A DNA stretch of 64,000 bases, taken from Burkholderiales bacterium. GTDB taxonomy: Bacteria; Pseudomonadota; Gammaproteobacteria; Burkholderiales; Burkholderiaceae. Below the pieces are notes generated by a model, which made no database searches, had not been told where the DNA came from, and was given only the letters and a program-made list of their open reading frames with translations. The stretch is from contig JAJTAZ010000019.1 of NCBI GenBank assembly GCA_021287185.1, positions 1 through 64,000 of the forward strand. Direction: 5' to 3'. A program made the translations under genes and the position numbers. Of the stretch, positions 45,638 through 54,373 are shown one piece after another (positions within the stretch are counted from its first letter, which is position 1; every line of letters starts with the position of its first letter).

Positions 45638-48600
45638 ATGCCTGCCAACACGTATTCTTTTAACTTCTCCGCCCTACTACCCCACCTCAAAATCGGTCAA
45701 CGCTATACCATGCCCATGCCACACGGTTCGGCGGATGCGTTGTTTTTGGCGCAGTTGGCGCGATCTGCGGGAGGTGGGGATTCTAAAGGGAGATTGCGGG
45801 TCGAGCCCGCAATGACTCTTAACGAGTCCGCAATGTCACATTATGAGCCTGCAACGACTCCCAACGCGCCCGCAATGACACATTCCGAGCCCGAAACGAC
45901 ATCTCCTAAATCCGCAATGACTTCGACTTTGGTGGTGTTGTGTGCAAATGCACAAGACGCGGCGCGGTTGCTCGCAGAAATTGCTTATTTTGATTCAACG
46001 CTGCGAGTGTTGCAGTTGCCCGACTGGGAAACACTGCCGTATGACGCGTTCTCGCCCCACCATGATTTGGTCTCCGAGCGTTTGCAGACTTTGTACGCGC
46101 TGACGCAGCGGCAGTGTGATGTGTTGCTCGTGCCTGTCTCGACCGCTTTGTACCGTTTGTCGCCACCCTCTTTTTTACTCGCGCGGACGTTTTCGTTCGC
46201 GCAGAACGACACGCTTGATGCGGCGGTATTGCGCGAGCAGTTGGTCAACGCGGGTTATACCGCCGTCAGTCAGGTGGTCGCCCCTGGCGAGTTTGCGTTT
46301 CGCGGGGGTTTGATTGATTTGTTTCCGATGGGCTCGGTGTTGCCATTTCGGATTGATTTATTTGGCGATACGATTGAATCGATTAAAACCTTTGATGTGG
46401 ACACCCAGCGCACGCTGTATCCTGTGCCATCGGTGCGCCTGCTGCCAGGGCGTGAGTATCCGACCGATGAGGCGGCACGTGCGGCATTTCGCAATGCGTG
46501 GCGTGAGCATTTTGAGGGCGATCCTACGAAGCACGCGATTTATAAGGACATTGCCAACGGGATTTTTAACGCGGGGATTGAGTATTATTTGCCACTGTTT
46601 TTTGACACGTCTGCAACGTTGTTTGACTATGTGCAAACGAATTCAACTGTGGTGCTGCACGGCGCGGTCAGCGATGCGGCGCAGCAGTTTTGGGCGGATA
46701 CGCAGTCGCGCTATGGTTTTTTAAAAGGTGACATCACGCCGATTTTACCGCCTGAGCGTCTGTTCATGCGCGAGGATGAGTGGTTCACACGCATGAATGC
46801 GTTTGCGCAATTGGCTTTGCGTGCGGATGCAAATGTATCGGGGCATTTTGCCGAGCATGTCTCGCCCGTACCCGATGTACGTGTGTCGATTACCGCGCAG
46901 GAGGTGCAGCCATTCGCCCGTCTGACTGATGCGTTGCGTGCAAATGCCCGTGATGGTGTGCGCACAGTGCTACTGGCTGAGAGTTTGGGACGGCAAACCA
47001 CTTTGAGCGACACGCTCTCGCGTCAGCAGATTTCTGTTCAGGCTCTTGGCGATTGGGCGCAGATTATCGCCGCGGATGCTGTCGATACGCTGTACATCAG
47101 CCACGCGCCACTGGAGCGTGGGTTTGTCGTTCAAAATCAGTTGTGTTTGATTACTGAAAACGAGTTGTACGCCAGCAGCACAGGCACGCGGCGCACCAAC
47201 CGCTCTGGTGGTCGGGATAAAACTTCCAATGTCGATATGATGATTGCTTCGCTTTCGGAGTTGCGCGAGGGCGACCCAGTGGTGCACAGCGAGCATGGCA
47301 TCGGGCGTTATCATGGTTTGGTAAATATGGATTTGGGCGACGGCTTGACTGAGTTTTTACACCTGTCTTACGCCGATGACACGGCATTGTATGTGCCAGT
47401 GTCGCAACTCTCGGTGATTTCACGCTACGCAGGTGCCGACCCCGAGCACGCGCCTTTGCACAACCTCGGCACTGACCGCTGGGCGCGCACACGCAAAAAA
47501 GCCGCCGAGCAAATCCGCGACACGGCTGCCGAGTTGCTTAACCTATACGCACGACGTGCGATGCGCGAAGGTCATGCTTTCCCGTTGAATTTCGCCGATT
47601 ACGAAGTGTTTGCCAATGATTTTGGTTTCGAGACCACGCCCGACCAAGCCAGCGCGATTGCCGCTGTGACCCACGATTTGCTCGATGCCAAGCCGATGGA
47701 CAGACTGGTGTGCGGCGATGTCGGCTTTGGTAAAACCGAAGTCGCCTTGCGTGCAGCGTTCATCGCGGCGATGGGTGGCAAGCAAGTGTGCATTCTCGCG
47801 CCGACCACCCTACTGGCCGAACAACACTTTCAGACGTTTTCTGATCGCTTTGCCAATTGGCCGATTCGCATTGCCGAGGTTTCGCGCTTTGTGAGCGGTA
47901 AAAAAACCAACGAGGTGTTAGAAGGTTTACAAAAAGGCAGCATCGACATCGTGATTGGCACGCATAAATTGCTCTCGCCGAATATTCAATTTGAACGTTT
48001 GGGTTTGGTCATTATTGATGAGGAGCACCGCTTTGGCGTGCGCCAAAAAGAGGCAATGAAAAACCTGCGCGCCGAAGTGGACATCCTCACCCTGACCGCC
48101 ACACCGATTCCGCGCACCATGGGCATGGCGATGGAGGGCGTGCGTGATTTATCGGTGATTGCCACCGCACCACAAAAACGTCTGGCGATTAAAACCTTTG
48201 TGCGTCGTGAAGAAAAATCCGTGATTCGTGAGGCAATCTTGCGCGAGCTCAAACGCGGCGGGCAGGCATATTTCCTACACAACGAAGTCGCCACCATCGA
48301 GAACCGCCGCGAGATGCTCGCCGAACTTATCCCCGAAGCGCGCATTGCGATTGCCCACGGGCAAATGCACGAGCGCGATTTGGAGCGCGTGATGCGCGAT
48401 TTTTACCACGGTCGTGCGAATGTCTTGCTCTGCACCACGATTATCGAAACGGGCATTGACGTGCCGAACGCCAATACCATCATCATGCACCGTGCGGATA
48501 AATTCGGCTTGGCGCAGTTGCACCAATTGCGTGGGCGCGTGGGACGCAGCCACCACCAAGCCTATGCCTACTTGCTGATTCACCACGAAGACTCACTGAG

Positions 48601-49276
48601 CGCGCAGGCCAAACGCCGTTTGGAAGCGATTTGCCAAATGGAGGAACTCGGCTCAGGCTTTTTCCTCGCCATGCAGGACATGGAGATTCGCGGCGCGGGC
48701 GAAATCCTCGGCGAAAAACAATCGGGCAACATCACCGAAATCGGTTTTAGCCTGTACAACGACATGCTCAACGCAGCGATTAAATCTCTGAAAAAAGGCA
48801 AAGAACCCGACCTCACCGCCCCACTGGGCGTGACCACCGAAATCAATCTACACACCCCCGCCCTGCTGCCCGATAACTATTGCGGCAGTGTCAATGAGCG
48901 GTTGAGCCTGTACAAACGCATGGCGAGCGCACCCGATGCCGCGACCCTTGACGAGATTGCCGAGGAAATCATTGACCGATTTGGTGAAATGCCGACCCCT
49001 GCTCAAGCCCTACTCGAAACCCATCGCCTGCGTCTGCGTGCTGAGCAAATGGGCGTGACGAAAATGGACATTGCGCACGAACTCGGACAAATTCATTTTG
49101 CCAAAGACGCGCCAATTGATGGCTTGTCACTCATTAAACTGATTCAATCTGACCGCAAAGTGCAACTCAACGGGCAAGACAAAATTAAAATCACCTACGC
49201 CATGCCCGAACTGGCGGATAAAGTTGCGCGAGTCAATCAAGTTTTGGATCAATTGCGCGTACAACCACACGATTGA
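45638..49276 (+). CDS. mfd: Transcription-repair coupling factor
   Basis: Removes RNA polymerase stalled at DNA lesions and recruits UvrA. The 1212-residue protein has the UvrB-like N-terminal region, the CarD-like RNA polymerase interaction domain (EGDPVVHSEHGIGRYHGL near 545), the superfamily 2 translocase with Walker A CGDVGFGKTEVALRA near 690 and DEEHRFG near 792, the TRG-type LHQLRGRVGRSHHQAYAYL region, and the C-terminal TRCF domain. Residues about 45-95 are an insertion not expected in the family: after ARSAGGGDSKG, five heptads of the PAMTxxE type encoded by a 21-bp repeat. The frame stays open, so the protein should be functional. Confidence 0.95.
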   Translation: MPANTYSFNFSALLPHLKIGQRYTMPMPHGSADALFLAQLARSAGGGDSKGRLRVEPAMTLNESAMSHYEPATTPNAPAMTHSEPETTSPKSAMTSTLVVLCANAQDAARLLAEIAYFDSTLRVLQLPDWETLPYDAFSPHHDLVSERLQTLYALTQRQCDVLLVPVSTALYRLSPPSFLLARTFSFAQNDTLDAAVLREQLVNAGYTAVSQVVAPGEFAFRGGLIDLFPMGSVLPFRIDLFGDTIESIKTFDVDTQRTLYPVPSVRLLPGREYPTDEAARAAFRNAWREHFEGDPTKHAIYKDIANGIFNAGIEYYLPLFFDTSATLFDYVQTNSTVVLHGAVSDAAQQFWADTQSRYGFLKGDITPILPPERLFMREDEWFTRMNAFAQLALRADANVSGHFAEHVSPVPDVRVSITAQEVQPFARLTDALRANARDGVRTVLLAESLGRQTTLSDTLSRQQISVQALGDWAQIIAADAVDTLYISHAPLERGFVVQNQLCLITENELYASSTGTRRTNRSGGRDKTSNVDMMIASLSELREGDPVVHSEHGIGRYHGLVNMDLGDGLTEFLHLSYADDTALYVPVSQLSVISRYAGADPEHAPLHNLGTDRWARTRKKAAEQIRDTAAELLNLYARRAMREGHAFPLNFADYEVFANDFGFETTPDQASAIAAVTHDLLDAKPMDRLVCGDVGFGKTEVALRAAFIAAMGGKQVCILAPTTLLAEQHFQTFSDRFANWPIRIAEVSRFVSGKKTNEVLEGLQKGSIDIVIGTHKLLSPNIQFERLGLVIIDEEHRFGVRQKEAMKNLRAEVDILTLTATPIPRTMGMAMEGVRDLSVIATAPQKRLAIKTFVRREEKSVIREAILRELKRGGQAYFLHNEVATIENRREMLAELIPEARIAIAHGQMHERDLERVMRDFYHGRANVLLCTTIIETGIDVPNANTIIMHRADKFGLAQLHQLRGRVGRSHHQAYAYLLIHHEDSLSAQAKRRLEAICQMEELGSGFFLAMQDMEIRGAGEILGEKQSGNITEIGFSLYNDMLNAAIKSLKKGKEPDLTAPLGVTTEINLHTPALLPDNYCGSVNERLSLYKRMASAPDAATLDEIAEEIIDRFGEMPTPAQALLETHRLRLRAEQMGVTKMDIAHELGQIHFAKDAPIDGLSLIKLIQSDRKVQLNGQDKIKITYAMPELADKVARVNQVLDQLRVQPHD
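45806..45922 (+). repeat. 21-bp tandem repeat inside mfd
   Basis: About five and a half imperfect 21-bp units of the form CCGCAATGAC plus 11 bases encode the heptads PAMTLNE, SAMSHYE, PATTPNA, PAMTHSE and PETTSPK, then SAMTS. The preceding GATTGCGGGTCGAGCCCGCA is itself palindromic and resembles small dispersed repeats of the CGCAATGAC kind seen elsewhere in the window. Confidence 0.75.
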
Positions 49277-49351
49277 CCCCAATTGGGTGAATGGTTCAAT
49301 TTGGCAAGATTTTATGCCCAACTGACCAAAAATCGGGTTACAATACCGCCC

Positions 49352-49447
49352 ATGAAAACAGCAATCCGCCCCTCTTTTGATGTAACGACTTTGGTCACAC
49401 ATGGTCGTTGGCAAGTTTTGCATGGACGTTTGGGTTCGTGGCGATAA
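49352..49447 (+). CDS. trpL: trp operon leader peptide
   Basis: A 31-codon frame begins at 49352 and ends at 49447. It contains Trp codons at positions 20 (49409-49411) and 30 (49439-49441), high for so short a peptide; the end reads HGRWQVLHGRLGSWR. It lies directly upstream of an attenuator hairpin and trpE. TACAAT at 49339-49344 would give a start almost at the ATG, so the transcript could be leaderless. The ribosome reading this peptide would set the choice of hairpins. Assignment rests on position, Trp codons and the RNA structure. Confidence 0.75.
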   Translation: MKTAIRPSFDVTTLVTHGRWQVLHGRLGSWR

Positions 49448-49509
49448 ATCTCGCCTATACTAAAGCAATCCCCAAACGCAACCGCACAGAACCCTCTGGC
49501 GGTTTTTTT
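49432..49509 (+). promoter_or_regulatory. Transcription attenuator of the trp operon
   Basis: Terminator: ACCGC (49481-49485) pairs with GCGGT (49499-49503), with inner CAGA/TCTG, followed by seven T. Antiterminator: GGGTTCGTG plus CG (49432-49443) pairs with CGCAC and GAACCC (49483-49494), 11 pairs with two single-base bulges, and destroys the terminator. The 5' arm of the antiterminator covers the last Trp codon and stop of the leader peptide, so a ribosome that finishes translation masks it and favours termination. A ribosome stalled at Trp codon 20 leaves it free. Confidence 0.8.
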
Positions 49510-49543
49510 ATGTAAAACCCCTTGCAAAAATGTCGAGAAACCT

Positions 49544-51028
49544 ATGCTTACTCAAACCCAATTTACCCAACTGATTGAACAAGGCTACAACTACATTCCC
49601 CTGTCCATTGAGACTTTTGCGGATTTGGACACGCCTTTGTCCATCTATCTCAAACTGGCCAACGCACCGTATAGTTATTTACTGGAATCGGTCATCGGTG
49701 GCGAGCGTTCGGGGCGTTACTCCATCATCGGTCTGCCCTGCCACACCCGCTTTACCAAACAAGACGGCGTGGTGCGCGAATTTGCAGGTGAGGTGTGTGT
49801 CGCCGAACACGCGAATACGGATTTATTCGACTTCACCCGCGCCTACCTCAAACGCAAAAAAGTCCCCAAACTCGATGCAGACAGCCATGCGCGCTACAGC
49901 GGCGGTTTGGTCGGTTATTTTGCTTACGATACCGTGCGCGAGATTGAGCACAAACTCGCCAACAGCACACCGCCCGACGATGTGGGCATACCCGATTTGC
50001 ACCTGATGCTTTCAGAAGAACTCGCCGTGGTCGACAATCTACTCGGCAAAGTCTATTTGACGGTCTATGCCGATGTCAACCAACCCAATGCGTATGCGCG
50101 CGCAGTGGCGCGTTTACAATACATGCTGGATACTTTGCGCCAACCGCTCACACTGCCCGCCAGCCCTGCGGTCACCGAGCATGAAGCACGTTCGGACTAC
50201 GGCGATACTGCGTTTAAACGCGATGTATTGCGTTGCAAAGAATACATCAGCGCGGGCGACTGTATGCAAGTGGTTCTCTCGCAACGCACACAACGCCGCT
50301 TTGAAGCCGAACCCATCAATCTATACCGCGCCCTGCGCGCGCTCAATCCTTCGCCGTATATGTACTTCATGCACTTGAACGACACGCATGTGGTCGGCGC
50401 ATCGCCTGAAATTTTGGTCAAAATGGATGCCGAACGCATGGCCACCGTGCGCCCGATTGCAGGCACGCGCAAGCGCGGTGCGAACGCAGCCGAGGACGCA
50501 CGACTGTCTGCGGATTTACGCGCGGACGCTAAGGAATGCGCCGAGCATTTGATGCTGATTGACTTGGGACGCAACGACATTGGGCGCATCGCCGACATCG
50601 GCACAGTTGAAGTCACCGAGCAAATGGTCATCGAAAAATACTCGCATGTTTTGCACATGGTCTCAAATGTGCAAGGGCGCGTGCGCGAAGATTTAGACGC
50701 GATTGATGTGCTCAAAGCGACTTTCCCCGCAGGCACATTGTCGGGCGCACCGAAAATTCGGGCGATGGAAATATTGGATGAACTCGAGCCGACCAAACGC
50801 GGTGTGTATGGCGGCGCGGTGGGACACATCGGCTTTTTTGACAACATGGACTTGGCGATTGCGATTCGCACCGCGGTGATTAAAAACAAACAACTGTACG
50901 TGCAAGCAGGCGCAGGCATCGTGGCAGATTCTGACCCTGATTCGGAATGGGTAGAGACGCAAAACAAAATGCGCGCCGTGTTGCAAGCCGCCAGTTTGGC
51001 GTGCGCGGGTTTGGATACGATAATTTGA
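49544..51028 (+). CDS. trpE: Anthranilate synthase component I
   Basis: Converts chorismate and ammonia to anthranilate with TrpG. The 494-residue protein has the feedback-site motif LLESVIGGERSGRYSIIG near 47-64, and chorismate-binding motifs DCMQVVLSQR near 240, VVGASPEILVK near 285, RPIAGTRKRG near 305, LIDLGRNDIGR near 342 and FPAGTLSGAPK near 395. The LLES element indicates allosteric inhibition by tryptophan. It opens the operon behind the attenuator. Two foreign-looking genes, not trpG, come next. Confidence 0.97.
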   Translation: MLTQTQFTQLIEQGYNYIPLSIETFADLDTPLSIYLKLANAPYSYLLESVIGGERSGRYSIIGLPCHTRFTKQDGVVREFAGEVCVAEHANTDLFDFTRAYLKRKKVPKLDADSHARYSGGLVGYFAYDTVREIEHKLANSTPPDDVGIPDLHLMLSEELAVVDNLLGKVYLTVYADVNQPNAYARAVARLQYMLDTLRQPLTLPASPAVTEHEARSDYGDTAFKRDVLRCKEYISAGDCMQVVLSQRTQRRFEAEPINLYRALRALNPSPYMYFMHLNDTHVVGASPEILVKMDAERMATVRPIAGTRKRGANAAEDARLSADLRADAKECAEHLMLIDLGRNDIGRIADIGTVEVTEQMVIEKYSHVLHMVSNVQGRVREDLDAIDVLKATFPAGTLSGAPKIRAMEILDELEPTKRGVYGGAVGHIGFFDNMDLAIAIRTAVIKNKQLYVQAGAGIVADSDPDSEWVETQNKMRAVLQAASLACAGLDTII

Positions 51029-51059
51029 TAATCCAAATAATCTCAGATTGGTTTGAACA

Positions 51060-52709
51060 ATGGCAAAGTTAATTACTCAGTTAAGCGCGGCAAGAGCAAA
51101 GGCATTCTTTTTGCGAGCAGAAAGTTATTGCTCTCTCTCATTGCCTTCGTACTTTGATTTTAATCCAATTCTCAAAAGTGTTTACTTTAAGCAAAAAGGA
51201 AAAAAATTAAACTCAATCAAAAACGAAAATGAATTTAAGGACATCGAAAATCCCAATGTCACCATTTATGCAAACAAGGATGGTAAATATGCGTGGAGAC
51301 CACACACACTAATTCATCCCGTTTTATATATTGATTTAATTCAAACCATCACCGAACCAACTCATTGGAAATTTATTAAAACGCGTTTCGAGAAATCTAA
51401 ACGTAATACCCATATTGAGTGTGTAAGTATTCCCTGTGTCTCTGCACGCAGCAAATCTCGTCTTCAATCAAATAAGGAGCAATCAAATTCTGTCAAAGAA
51501 GAATCACCCAACGAAATTAAATCAAACCACAAAAAGCATTCAGCATTGCAAATTCAAAATTGGTGGGAAACTTTTGAACAGCGTTCAATCCAATTAGGAT
51601 TGGAATTTGAGTGCTTTTTACAAACAGACATTGCTGATTTTTATCCATCCATTTACACCCATACCATCCCGTGGGCATTACATGGTCGCACATTTTCCAA
51701 AAGCAACACAAAAACCAAAAATCTAATTGGAAATTGCATAGACAATCATCTACAAAGCATGCAAAATCGTCAAACCAATGGTATCCCACAAGGCAGTACA
51801 GTTATGGATTTTATTGCTGAAATGGTTTTGGGTTATGCTGACAGATTGTTGAGTATTTGTTTAAAAAAGAAGAAAATAACGGAGTATAAAATTCTTCGTT
51901 ACCGTGACGATTACCGTATATTTACAAACAACCCAAAATTAGCACAAGATATTGCCAAAGAATTAACTATTGTCTTATTAAACTTAAACTTGAAACTAAA
52001 CACTTCAAAAACAAAAGTTTCCAACAATATTGTGATTGACTCTGTAAAGGAAGAAAAACGGTATTGGCTTGACCGCGTGTCAAAACCAACATATCTACCA
52101 AAGCAACTATTACAGATTACAATTTACGCAGAACAATTCCCAAATGCTGGATATTTATCAAAAGTCTTGACGGATTTTTTTGACAAGTTGAGTGAATCCA
52201 ACGAAAACAAGGAAAATAATGACAGCGAAACATTAAGTATGCTTAGTATGTGTGTGAATTTACTGTTAAAAAATCCAAGGTCCATACCCGTTACAGTATC
52301 TATCATCAGCGTTCTACTTAATCGACTATCGAATACAAATATGCGAGATGAGTGTATTGAAAAAATCAGTAAAAAAATTTCTACTGTTGTCCATACTGAT
52401 TTTCTTGAGGTCTGGGTGCAACGTTTAACGTTACCTATTGAACGCAAAAACGTACGAAGTGATAAGCTCATTGCGCCGTTCTTCCCGTCAAATTTAGTTC
52501 AACCACTAAAACCTTCATACACAATATACAAGAACCCATTATCTCTATCGATAACCGAAACTAAACCGCTATTTAGCAAAACTTGGATAAGTTGTATAGC
52601 TATTCAATCAGCACTGGATACTCTTATTTTTAATCAATCTGTTATAGACAACCTAAGTGAGATTATTGAACGCAGAGAATTTGAGATTTTTACAAATTAC
52701 CACGGATAA
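51060..52709 (+). CDS. Reverse transcriptase, unknown-group/defence type
   Basis: A 549-residue RNA-directed DNA polymerase candidate. The palm motifs are clear: motif A TDIADFYPSIYTH with Asp190, motif B NGIPQGST (240-247), motif C YRDD (281-284) and a following LNLKLNTSKTKV. N-terminal WRPHTLIHPVLYIDL (80-93) resembles defence-associated RTs. No maturase or HNH domain is present, which argues against a group II intron, and no retron msr-msd hairpin fits the 31-bp gap upstream. The last 200 residues are helical with no domain I recognise. Base composition is visibly more A+T-rich than the trp genes on both sides, a sign of transfer. I cannot assign a DRT class. Phage defence is the likely role, by family analogy. 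Confidence 0.82.
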   Translation: MAKLITQLSAARAKAFFLRAESYCSLSLPSYFDFNPILKSVYFKQKGKKLNSIKNENEFKDIENPNVTIYANKDGKYAWRPHTLIHPVLYIDLIQTITEPTHWKFIKTRFEKSKRNTHIECVSIPCVSARSKSRLQSNKEQSNSVKEESPNEIKSNHKKHSALQIQNWWETFEQRSIQLGLEFECFLQTDIADFYPSIYTHTIPWALHGRTFSKSNTKTKNLIGNCIDNHLQSMQNRQTNGIPQGSTVMDFIAEMVLGYADRLLSICLKKKKITEYKILRYRDDYRIFTNNPKLAQDIAKELTIVLLNLNLKLNTSKTKVSNNIVIDSVKEEKRYWLDRVSKPTYLPKQLLQITIYAEQFPNAGYLSKVLTDFFDKLSESNENKENNDSETLSMLSMCVNLLLKNPRSIPVTVSIISVLLNRLSNTNMRDECIEKISKKISTVVHTDFLEVWVQRLTLPIERKNVRSDKLIAPFFPSNLVQPLKPSYTIYKNPLSLSITETKPLFSKTWISCIAIQSALDTLIFNQSVIDNLSEIIERREFEIFTNYHG

Positions 52710-52734
52710 GCTTCCAATTATTTCGAGAAAAACC

Positions 52735-53760
52735 ATGCCCAACCTCACCCCACCCACCGACTACGCGCTTTGGCTTGCGGAACTTAAAACCCGCATCCAT
52801 AACGCACAGCAACGCGCCAGTCTCGCGGTCAATCGTGAGTTGGTGCTATTGTATTGGCAAATCGGGCGCGATATTTTGAGCCGCCAGTCAGCTCAGGGTT
52901 GGGGTGCGAAAGTGATTGAACGTTTGGCGCAGGATTTACACACGGCTTTTCCGCTGATGAAGGGTTTATCTTCGCGCAATCTGAAATACATGCGTGCTTT
53001 TGCCGAAGCGTGGCAGGATGAGGCAATTGTGCAAGAGGTGCTTGCACAATTGCCGTGGTATCATCAATTGGCTCTGTTGGATAAATTAAATGGCGCGGAG
53101 CAACGCCTTTGGTATGCCAAAAAAGCCATAGAAAACAACTGGTCACGCAATGTCTTGGTCATGCAAATTGAAACACAACTGATTGAACGCCAAGGCAAAG
53201 CCGTCACCAATTTTGAACAGCACTTGCCAGCACCGCAATCTGATTTAGCAATTGAAAGCCTGAAAGACCCGTATCGTTTTGATTTTCTGAGCCTGAGCGA
53301 CAAGGTTCGGGAGCGCGATATTGAGCGCGAATTGGTCAAACATGTGACGGATTTTTTGTTAGAACTCGGTGCGGGTTTTGCCTTTGTGGGACAGCAAGTT
53401 CATATCGAAGTTGGTGGTGAGGATTTTTATATAGACTTGCTTTTTTACCACTTGAAATTGCGTTGTTATGTGGTGATTGAACTCAAAACAGGCGACTTTA
53501 AACCCGAACATTTGGGGCAATTGGGCTTTTATCTGACCGCAGTGGATAGGCAAGTAAAATCCGAGCACGATACGCAAACGATTGGCTTACTGCTGTGCAA
53601 GAACAAAAACAAAATTGTTGCTGAATACGCACTGAGCGATAAAAATCAACCGATGGGCGTGGCGGAATATCAACTACTGGCTTCACTACCCGCAGCGATG
53701 AAGGCGCAGTTACCCAGTATTCAAGAGATTGAACAAGAATTTCAAGGAAATGATTTATGA
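52735..53760 (+). CDS. DUF1016 (YhcG-type) PD-(D/E)XK nuclease
   Basis: The 341-residue protein (start at 52735; the frame is open further left inside the RT gene) has the DUF1016 N-terminal domain ([12 protein letters not shown] near 40, [16 protein letters not shown] near 78-93, [13 protein letters not shown] near 106) and a C-terminal PD-(D/E)XK nuclease domain with Asp234 in [10 protein letters not shown] and Glu249-x-Lys251 in [16 protein letters not shown]. Family members occur near restriction systems and mobile elements and are presumed DNA nucleases. It lies 25 bp after the RT, and its stop overlaps the trpG ATG (ATGA), so trpG translation is coupled to it. Composition is closer to the trp genes than that of the RT. 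Confidence 0.88.
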   Translation: MPNLTPPTDYALWLAELKTRIHNAQQRASLAVNRELVLLYWQIGRDILSRQSAQGWGAKVIERLAQDLHTAFPLMKGLSSRNLKYMRAFAEAWQDEAIVQEVLAQLPWYHQLALLDKLNGAEQRLWYAKKAIENNWSRNVLVMQIETQLIERQGKAVTNFEQHLPAPQSDLAIESLKDPYRFDFLSLSDKVRERDIERELVKHVTDFLLELGAGFAFVGQQVHIEVGGEDFYIDLLFYHLKLRCYVVIELKTGDFKPEHLGQLGFYLTAVDRQVKSEHDTQTIGLLLCKNKNKIVAEYALSDKNQPMGVAEYQLLASLPAAMKAQLPSIQEIEQEFQGNDL

Positions 53761-54365
53761 AGCAAACCAATACTCAACCTCATGTCTTTATGATAGACAA
53801 CTACGACTCATTCACCTTCAACCTCGTGCAGTATTTCGGCGAATTGGGCGCGAAGGTCACGGTCAAGCGCAACGATGAAATCAGCCTTGCCGACATCGAA
53901 GCCGCCCAACCCACACATTTGTGTCTCTCGCCTGGCCCCTGCACACCAACTGAAGCAGGGATTTGTTTAAATGCGTTGGATTATTTTAAGGGACGATTAC
54001 CCATCCTCGGCGTGTGCCTCGGTCACCAATCCATCGGTCAAGCGTTCGGCGGCAATATCGTGCGTGCACGTGCACCGATGCACGGCAAGGTCGATGTCTT
54101 ACAACACACGGGCGAAGGCGTGTTTGCCAACCTACCCAATCCGTTTAACGTGACGCGCTACCACTCATTGGTGATTGAGCGCGACACTCTGCCCGATTGT
54201 TTGCACATCACCGCATGGGCAGGTGGGAACGAACAAACAAGCGAAATTATGGGGGTGCGCCACAACACCTTCAATATCGAAGGCGTACAATTTCACCCTG
54301 AATCCATCATGAGTGAACACGGTCACGCCATGTTGCAAAATTTTCTCAATCAAACCCAAGGTTAA
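53757..54365 (+). CDS. trpG: Anthranilate synthase component II (glutamine amidotransferase)
   Basis: Supplies ammonia from glutamine to TrpE. The 202-residue class I amidotransferase has [16 protein letters not shown] near the N-terminus, nucleophile Cys87 in [15 protein letters not shown], and the His-Glu pair in [13 protein letters not shown] near 178. Its start overlaps the stop of the DUF1016 gene, and trpD follows after 8 bp. It might also serve aminodeoxychorismate synthase, as in related bacteria. Confidence 0.97.
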   Translation: MKQTNTQPHVFMIDNYDSFTFNLVQYFGELGAKVTVKRNDEISLADIEAAQPTHLCLSPGPCTPTEAGICLNALDYFKGRLPILGVCLGHQSIGQAFGGNIVRARAPMHGKVDVLQHTGEGVFANLPNPFNVTRYHSLVIERDTLPDCLHITAWAGGNEQTSEIMGVRHNTFNIEGVQFHPESIMSEHGHAMLQNFLNQTQG

Positions 54366-54373
54366 GGAACATC

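Noticed and set aside
51029-51059. Retron or DRT template RNA upstream of the reverse transcriptase
   Set aside because: Only 31 bp separate it from trpE, too short for a structured noncoding RNA.
51060-52709. Group II intron reading
   Set aside because: No maturase X or endonuclease domain and no domain V-like hairpin after the gene; trpE and DUF1016 genes are intact on both sides.
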